Below are positions 57,682 to 64,000 of a stretch of DNA of 64,000 nt, piece by piece. Source of the stretch: Perkinsus olseni (taxonomy: Eukaryota; Perkinsozoa; Perkinsida); NCBI GenBank assembly GCA_013115125.1, contig JABANN010000012.1, positions 84,551 through 148,550 of the forward strand. The letters run 5' to 3'. Under the pieces are notes generated by a model. It ran no database searches. It was not told where the DNA came from and was given only the letters and a program-made list of their open reading frames with translations. Numbering within the stretch: the stretch's first letter is position 1; each line of letters opens with the position of its first letter. Position numbers and translations under genes: made by a program.

Positions 57682-60228
57682 ATGGCGCCCCACGAGCCGC
57701 GGCGGCGGAGCCCTCGACTCACGACCCTAGAGAAGGGGGCCAAACGACAGCAGCATTCAAGTGGGGTGGAGAATAGGGTGGGTTGGGAGGATTTGGAAAC
57801 GAAGGACTGGGACTGTGTATGGGAGGCATCCAAGCTTGCAGAGGATAGGTAATGAAGGCGGTTGAGCTCTTTGGGCGTCGAGCCACCATCGACCTTGGAT
57901 TCCATCTTCGTTTCACTGAGAACTCACTTTCGTCTTCGCGACACTCAGTGCATCGTGGCTGCGGAGTATTGCTCTCTGCCTTCCTCAGTCCCATCACCAC
58001 GTCCCCTTTGGATTTCCTGCCATCCAGTCGCGCATCTCACCATGATCATCACCCCAACTTAGACGCCGCGCTGGAGGTGCTGGACTTCTTAGAGGTAACA
58101 CAAGAAGTAACATGGCTGTACTTGAACTCATGGCCTTTCAGACTCCGGAGGACTTCAATCGTCTGGTAGAATCTTTCCGCGCGGGTGCAGGTGGCGCGGT
58201 GGAAGGGAGGCCACGGTCTTCGTCCACTCACGGAGAGGATGAACCAAGGCGAGTGAAGCCTCGGTTGAGCAGGGGCTCTGTACCGCCGGTGAAGCCTGGT
58301 GGCGCAGGAGGTCTCAGGGGGCACATAAAGGCGAAGCCCAAAGGAACGCCTCGGGCATCGGCATCTCCTCTATTAGCCAGACTGTTGAAAGGGTCAGGAG
58401 GCAGTCCTGGGAGATGAATCAACAGGCGTGGATTGATGAGGTCCTGGACGAGGATGGAGTGCCCTGTGGTGACACGAGCGGTTGCACGATAGTTGATGAA
58501 TATGGTGGCGTTGTACTGAACAAGTTGATGCAGCTTCAAGTACTTCCTTCGACTTGTGTTATTGCCGAGCTTCATGTCCAATACGCTCCTCAGTTTACTA
58601 TCCCCGCCCCTCGTGCCAGTCCGCCGGCCACGACCGTCCAGGAAGGGTAACATGGCAGCAGTGGGGGTAGCAGGGGGACATGCTGAGAACAAGGAGGAAG
58701 AGGACTACTGGGGACTCGTCAATACCTGTTCAGTTTGGCCATACGAGTAAGAGCTTCGCTCCGCCCATCGGATGACGAACATTCTGCTTTTTTTCAGTCC
58801 ATTGTTTCGGTCTCCTCTGGGAGTCCTCTCCCATGACCAAGTGGAGCGGCGTGACCTCGCGGGCATGTTGGGCGAGATCGACAAGATGAAGGTAGGAGCT
58901 GTGCGTACGCGTGAAACCTCGTACCACATCTTCCGAGACTCCTGAGGTCAACGTCAATAAGACCCTCCTGTGTTCTGTAGGACTCCACGTATGAGGAGGA
59001 GGCCGTGGCTAAGTTCAAGGCGCGGAGGCAGCTGAACTTGAAAGCCCAGGATGCGCAGCGGGAAGATGCGCCGTTGTTGACGCCCCGGACTTCGAGACCC
59101 TCTGACGACGTTAAGGAAGTTGTGTTAAGCGTTTCGCCAGACTCCGCTGATGGGCTCGAGGATTTGACCTCGCCGATTATCGAGCGGAAGGGCGACAGTC
59201 ATGGTGCAGATGTAGTGCTGGGTGCAGGGATCGAACCTGCGCCAAGGGAAGTACCCCTGGTGATGACGGAGCCCCTTTGTGAACCTCCCCCTCATCCAAT
59301 GGTGAGCAGCGAGGCTCCAGCTGTTGTTGACGGGAGGTCGAATATGCTCGACTCGCCTCCTAGGGGTGGTAGGCCGGAGAGCCCTATCAAGGGAGTCCGC
59401 AGTCCTGCCTCTGCTGGCCACGCCGGAGTAGCAGGAGGAACGAGAGAGGGTCAGGCTGAGGACGCGACGGTCTCCAGTGTGTCGATCACGACCTCTCGCG
59501 GGGAGCCGATAAAACGTAGAAGACGTCGGAGAGCAGAGATCGTCGCTAAGGCTAAACCAAAGGAGACAGAGGAGGAGAAGGAGGAGCGACTGAAGGCCAT
59601 CCGGGTGGCGATTGATGAGACTAAGGGAGAGGTTCAGAGGCAGCACAACAAACTATCGAAATGGAGTGTTACTAAGGGGAAGGAGGAGAGTATCACTGCT
59701 GCTGCAACACAACCGAGTTTGCGACGTCGAAGCCCCGCCCGTTCGACGAGCAGTGAGACCTCCTCTGTCCCCGTTGTGAGTGACAAAATCAAGTCGTTAA
59801 GTGCTAGCATTAAGGAGCTCCTTGGTTCGAATAGAACCACCACCACAGTGGAGCCTGCGGAGAAGGAGGAGACGAGTAGTCGTAGAGGTGTGAAGAGGGA
59901 GGCAGAGGCTGCTAAGAAGAGGCCAGCTAAGAAGCCCAGGCAGACTAAAGCGAAGGAGGCTGCTGCAGTTCCAGTGGCAGCTCCCTCTCCTGACACGCAC
60001 GGAGCGGAGGAGCCGCAGTCTGCCGCCGCCGAAGCCCCGGCTAAGGTGAGAGCTCTCTCCTCTACGGTAACGTCGCATAGTGTCTTTATTCAGATTCCTA
60101 TTCCGGTTGGCAGCCCGTCCTCTTCCTCTGGTGTCTCCAGCAGTGTAGTGGCCTCATCACCAGTATCGTCAGGATCTGCCCTGGATGATCTCTACAGTGC
60201 TCTCAGTAGGGAGATGGGCGTCGAATAA
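57682..60228 (+). CDS. Unrecognised basic, low-complexity (nuclear-type) protein
   Basis: The ATG at 57682 opens MAPHEPRRRSPRLTTLEKG, then GWEDLETKDWDCVWEASK to a GTAATG donor. Later exons include DAALEVLDFLE, an intron, TPEDFNRLVESFRAGAGG, a Gly/Pro/Arg-rich stretch, MNQQAWIDEVLDEDG-type sequence, and GLLGTRQYLFSLAI, an intron, FRSPLGVLSHDQVERRD. LGEIDKMK, an intron and TYEEEAVAKFKARRQLN lead into the last exon, 407 open codons ending LYSALSREMGVE with the stop at 60228. That exon is rich in Lys, Arg, Glu, Ser and Pro, with basic clusters (IKRRRRRRAEIVAK, AAKKRPAKKPRQTK) that look like nuclear localisation signals. I recognise no domain. Some middle exons are guesses, and the region might hold two genes. 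Confidence 0.55.
58753..58764 (+). repeat. Intronic 12-mer GCTTCGCTCCGC, copy 6
   Basis: In a 51-base intron of the unrecognised basic protein gene, five bases after GTAAGA's GT, exactly as in copy 2. Confidence 0.85.
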
Positions 60229-60832
60229 CACCAACGCTGTACTACCACTTGCAAGCGTGTATCATTGTCTTGTTTCAGCCAGTGCTGTTGCTGTTGCGCT
60301 TAACACAAGTTTATTAAAGCCGGCCAAGGCTAGACGTACTTGGCGAGGTGCCACAACGTCACTTCGAAGGAAAGGGTGTAGCTCGCCTTCCCTTCTGAGG
60401 TCGAGCCTAGTCCTGTGCTGCCTGTGGAGTATTAAGGCTCGACTGTCGCTGTACCCGCCCTTGCCCGCCCGGTTGAACCCTTGAACTCTGGTGAAGCGAG
60501 TGTTCGATCGCCCTGCGTGAGCGCCCGGGTGTTTCGGTCCAATAAATGCCGTGAGTCTGTCACTGAATTAGAGGTCCATCTAAAAGGAGGAGAACCTAGA
60601 CCACAGACGAGGTGAGAGGTCTGCGTGACCCGCATCGCTCATGGTTATGATATACTAACGAAGTTGATGCAGAATCGGTGACTTTCCTTCATTGTGTTGA
60701 GTCCAATCTTCAATTTCCTCAGCTATTCTCCATTCTCGCCTTGCCGGATCGCGACCTGTGTACCGCCGAGATGACCAGCAAGCATAGGCGCCAAAGTGCG
60801 ATCTCACTGGGGGGTGCAACTTCCCCAAATTC

Positions 60833-60853
60833 AATTTGCCAAATTGGCAAATT
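60833..60853. repeat. Odd-centre palindrome, 10/1/10
   Basis: AATTTGCCAA, centre A, TTGGCAAATT: perfect. Confidence 0.95.
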
Positions 60854-60867
60854 GGACAGCCTCGACG

Positions 60868-60904
60868 TGTCCCTGTTCATTGGGGACCCCAATGAACAGG
60901 GACA
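60868..60904. repeat. Perfect hairpin, 18/1/18
   Basis: Arms TGTCCCTGTTCATTGGGG and exact reverse complement around a single A, extended on both sides by an imperfect GAC pair. In RNA this would be a 37-nt near-blunt hairpin. Confidence 0.95.
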
Positions 60905-61411
60905 TGTCCAGGGTAGCCAAGGTTCCGAGCCCTTGTCTGGAACTTGACAAGACAGAAGTTGTTCGTAAACGCCATAATAAATGACGCAGATGAATGAATA
61001 CTCGCAAATTGGCCTTGGCTGTGTGTGTAAAGTGCGGAATTTCGTCAAAACGGGCATTCCCACCCACACGCGGACGTTGGTGCGCCCGCACACAGCTCAG
61101 GCCAAAGAGGGAGCAGCGCTCCCCCGAGCTTGACAGTAGGGGGGGCATCTGCTCCCTCTGCCCCCCTATATTTGGCGCCTATGCCAGCAAGAGAGACGGG
61201 GCGATCCCCCCGAATATATACTCAAAGAGATAGGCAAAGAAGGGACAGTATACAGTGGAACGATGGTCGGTGTGTGTCCTTAGACTGATCTTCGGGAATC
61301 CAACGGACACGTTCGATCTCATACGGGTAGAGTTGCATGTCCTACTAGGCCATCTTGCGTCACGCAGTCCACTGATGGACTCAGCGAAGAGCTTGAGAGA
61401 AGAAGTTTCAG

Positions 61412-61960
61412 TTGGGTGATGAAGCCAACGCGAGTGCTCTACCTAGCGGCGCGCTACAGTGGCGCCGCCGACGGATTGAGACCCAACTGAGTGAGAGCCT
61501 TTCAACGATTCGCTCGCTACTTCTGGGGGACTTGTGGATATTCAAGGTCCGTGAACGGTCTACGTTATTGACTAACTCGGCGTTAACCAAACTCATCCGC
61601 AACGTCAAAAGTTTCAACGCCCTGGCTCGAGGACGCTATTGTACCAACATTCTCAACTTCAAGAACAATGGCTTCCACAAGCAAGACGAGGCCTCGTGTT
61701 TGCAAAGAAGTTATAAATCAGGATCGATACGACGAAAATCACTTACAGCATTCCTGGACGGATACCTTCTGTACTCAGAGTTGCAAATATTCAGTAGCAC
61801 TGGCAGTAGGCAGCTGCCGCAAATGGGATGTAGTTTAGGCGGACGAAGACTAAAAATCAACCCCCTGGCAACAAGAATGGTGCAAGTGCTCACAATAGCT
61901 GCTCTAGCTGGCTTTGCCGCACTAGACTTCGTAAGATGCCCTGGTCGTCAAAAGTCATAG
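61412..61960 (+). CDS. Open frame of unknown significance
   Basis: 182 codons opening at a TTG, with no early ATG. The sequence is basic with one hydrophobic segment near the end (VLTIAALAGFAALDF). No domain recognised. It could be an exon of a larger gene or a chance frame. Confidence 0.2.
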   Translation: MGDEANASALPSGALQWRRRRIETQLSESLSTIRSLLLGDLWIFKVRERSTLLTNSALTKLIRNVKSFNALARGRYCTNILNFKNNGFHKQDEASCLQRSYKSGSIRRKSLTAFLDGYLLYSELQIFSSTGSRQLPQMGCSLGGRRLKINPLATRMVQVLTIAALAGFAALDFVRCPGRQKS

Positions 61961-62001
61961 ACGGTATAGCTGATGACTTGAACACGCATGGTGACGGGGC
62001 C

Positions 62002-62643
62002 TTAGCAACAACAAGGCTTGTTGGTCGCAGAACAGACTTTAGGATTGAGCCAATACTTGCAGTAACTCCCCTTGCGATACGAGTTACACATAGCATCGCC
62101 GGCCTTACAGTCACCTCCGCTGGTCGTGGTTGTCACGGTGGGGCAGGGCGTGGTCGGTCTTGTGGGGCAAGGCGTGGTAGTAGTGGGCGTGGGGGTGGTA
62201 GTGGGGATAGTATTTGAGCGGTAGATATCATACCCAGTGGTGGCAGTACGCACATGGAGGTACTGGTAGTCAGAATCGATAAAGCAGCCAGTGAGGAAAG
62301 TGTAGTCATAATAGCCGGTAGAGTCCATAACGACTTGGCGACACGGATCCTTCAGCGTCAAAGTGTACCTTGACGCGCCGCTGCTCTGAGCAAGTTCATA
62401 TCCGCAGTCGTACTGGCCTTTTGGTAGGCGGCCCTTATATGCAGTTATAAATACCCTACCGCCCTGCTGGCGGGTAAACCGGAAGCTCTCAATATCAGGC
62501 TCCCCACCGGAAGTAGAATGTAGAGTGTATGTCCTATCGATAGGCGATCCGAGGCCGCCAGAAGAATCCTCAGCGAGGAAAGTGTCAGAGTGGCGCTGTG
62601 CAGCCACGAGGATAACGCATAGACCAGTTAGACTTGGGTGCAT
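62002..62643 (-). CDS. Secreted Thr-rich, Cys-rich protein
   Basis: The preferred start is the ATG at 62643, which opens a signal peptide (MHPSLTGLCVILVAAQ); the same frame extends upstream to 62787 without a leader. The mature part has a beta-rich domain (IESFRFTRQQGGRVFITAY, CGYELAQSSGASRYTLTL, YYDYTFLTGCF). A 25-residue Thr/Pro mucin-like linker follows (TTTPTPTTTTPCPTRPTT). The C-terminal Cys module has six or more cysteines (GDAMCNSYRKGSYCKYW, VCSATNKPCCC), with the stop at 62002. It is a single intronless frame. The module resembles small carbohydrate-binding or adhesin-type Cys domains. It probably acts outside the cell or on the surface; I do not know a function. Confidence 0.65.
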   Translation of the reverse strand: MHPSLTGLCVILVAAQRHSDTFLAEDSSGGLGSPIDRTYTLHSTSGGEPDIESFRFTRQQGGRVFITAYKGRLPKGQYDCGYELAQSSGASRYTLTLKDPCRQVVMDSTGYYDYTFLTGCFIDSDYQYLHVRTATTGYDIYRSNTIPTTTPTPTTTTPCPTRPTTPCPTVTTTTSGGDCKAGDAMCNSYRKGSYCKYWLNPKVCSATNKPCCC

Positions 62644-62913
62644 TGAGAGTAGCTGAAGTTCAAGTTGGAGGGTTCCGCTCGTGGGAATATCAGCTGCGGT
62701 TAAACCGCAGCGGTTTCTAAATTTACGACAGGTTTGCGCGGGTGAAACTTCCGGGAGTTGCTCCTTCAGAATGGGTTTCGCTGCCATTGGGAATGGGGGG
62801 GGGTGACCATAACATCCTATTTTGGACTATAGAACAACAGCTTGGGCGTGCCGGAGCGCGGCGACTCGGTAGCTGACCACGCCCATCATGCTCATGCGGA
62901 GGCCCTTGGTTAT

Positions 62914-63054
62914 CCGTTATTGTGCGGACCCATACCGTTATTGTGCGGACCCATACCGTTATTGTGCGGACCCATACCGTCCTTGTGCGGACCCATACCG
63001 TCCTTGTGCGGACCCATACCGTCCTTGTGCGGACCCATACCGTTATTGTGCGAC
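62914..63054 (+). repeat. 21-bp minisatellite, about 6.7 units
   Basis: Units read CCGTTATTGTGCGGACCCATA (three copies), then a variant with TCCTT in place of TTATT (three copies), then a partial unit of the first type. The period is seven codons, and at least two plus frames stay open across it. Confidence 0.95.
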
Positions 63055-64000
63055 TCGCTGTCTGATATTATTGCATGCTCAGGCGTGCCGGACTATTTGA
63101 ATGTCATTGTCAGACTGGGGATTTGTCATCGTCTATTGCCTGCTGATGATGAGCACATCACCTTTTTTCAACTCACGATCGCGATCGCCAATTATAGTGG
63201 CGACAATTCACCCACTGCCTAGTGTTGCCATCCAAGTTGCTGTTCCAGTTGGTAGACCTTTCTTAGACTCACAGCATAGCGAGGTCTCGAAGAATACCTT
63301 GTGTCCCACCAAACGCCTCTTACTCCTCCGGGAGGAGTCCTCCCTAGTCCAATTTGGTTGAGTGCAGACCCGGTACTGGTAATGGAGAGCTATCGGAAGA
63401 CCCAACTATCATTCCTGGGGCCGTGCTTGCTCCAATGGCAACCCGTGAGGCAACCCTGCATAGCCTCCGACGCTCGGCTCGAGGAAGGGATGGTGAACAT
63501 CGGTTGGTAGAGTGTAGCATTGCAAAGGTAAGCTCGATTTGGACCGGATGCGTATGGTGGACGGGGAGTGTGCATGGAAAGCATTGAAGCGAGCTTCAAT
63601 GACCATAGGCAGGGCGGTCCTTCAAGTTATGGACCGTCTCCACGGTCATGGACATGGCGGACCCACAGTTATGGTCCTTCAAGTTCCTCTGCGACGCAGA
63701 GGAACTTGAAGGATCCGAAAGGGTTCAGGCGCAGAGCATAGGAAGCTCTTGCAAAAGAATGATTCCTCCCATATTGTTGGGTCAACCGAGGGAGATTTGG
63801 ATAAAGTTCCGGATAAGGACAGTACTCTGCCCGAGCCCCGTATCCCTCCAGGAGCCATCATGCTCGGCCATCAATGCGAGCGGGACAGTGACTGTCCGAC
63901 AGTCAGTGCTGCCTGATAGGCAGTGCCTTGTAGTCGTCTCTCCTCAGTTCTAACTTCGGAACTCGACATAGGGAGTCGGGAGGCCAAGTAAAGAGGGGCC
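63055..64000. other. Right-end region without a supported gene
   Basis: Several medium open frames on both strands but no recognised motif. Contains the hairpin at 63676-63712 and a smaller one near 63582-63601 (CATTGAAGC, GA, GCTTCAATG). Confidence 0.4.
63676..63712. repeat. Perfect hairpin, 18/1/18
   Basis: CCTTCAAGTTCCTCTGCG, centre A, exact reverse complement. Same arm length and same centre base as the hairpin at 60868-60904, but unrelated sequence. Confidence 0.95.

Larger units (their letters stand above)
60229..61411. other. Intergenic with palindromes
   Basis: About 1.2 kb. No supported gene. Holds the two perfect odd-centre hairpins listed separately and an AATAAA-like signal near 60541. 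Confidence 0.4.

Noticed and set aside
59215-59245. Perfect tRNA T-arm-like sequence (GCAGGTTCGATCCCTGC) on the minus strand
   Set aside because: It lies within a long coding exon. No A-box, anticodon stem or matching acceptor is found in the next 60 bases.
62888-63100. CRISPR-like appearance of regularly spaced repeats
   Set aside because: The units are directly adjacent 21-mers without unique spacers, so this is a minisatellite in a eukaryotic genome.

Overview
The window is nuclear DNA of a protist. Its genes are dense and split by many GT-AG introns of about 45-60 bases. The gene set (four-domain Ca2+ channel, SNW1, RPAP1, GPN1, KUP transporter), the intron style and a secreted Thr-rich/Cys-rich protein suggest an alveolate, most likely a Perkinsus-type perkinsozoan. 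The genus is an inference. Exons were assigned by reading the translated frames and splice signals by eye, so the CDS ranges below are gene spans, not spliced coordinates.

Layout. Minus strand, 1-15.3 kb: a Piezo-like mechanosensitive channel (runs off the left edge), RPAP1, a farnesyl-diphosphate-synthase-type prenyltransferase with an N-terminal extension, and the splicing factor SNW1/SKIP. Plus strand, 15.4-23.8 kb: a four-domain voltage-gated channel with Glu in all four selectivity-filter positions, head to head with SNW1. Plus strand, 24.7-37.7 kb: three GH30 glucosylceramidase-like genes. Copies 1 and 2 lie in a recent ~3.5 kb tandem duplication, and a broken LTR retroelement lies between copies 2 and 3.

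Minus strand, 39.3-45.4 kb: five tandem paralogues, each with a mitochondrial-type presequence and two modules resembling the SpoVS/Alba fold. I regard this family as the most novel object here. Minus strand, 45.6-51.7 kb: two LPCAT-type acyltransferases sharing a near-identical internal tract, and the GTPase GPN1. Plus strand, 52.1-60.2 kb: a KUP/HAK K+ transporter, a NOP16-like ribosome biogenesis protein and an unrecognised basic protein. The right end holds intergenic DNA with long perfect hairpins, a secreted Cys-rich protein (minus) and a 21-bp minisatellite.

Two genome-level patterns stand out. The 12-mer GCTTCGCTCCGC occurs six times in six unrelated genes, always sense to the gene, and five of the six lie in predicted short introns. 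Perfect palindromes with a single-base centre recur. Several distinguish the two duplicated units, which suggests template-switch mutagenesis.
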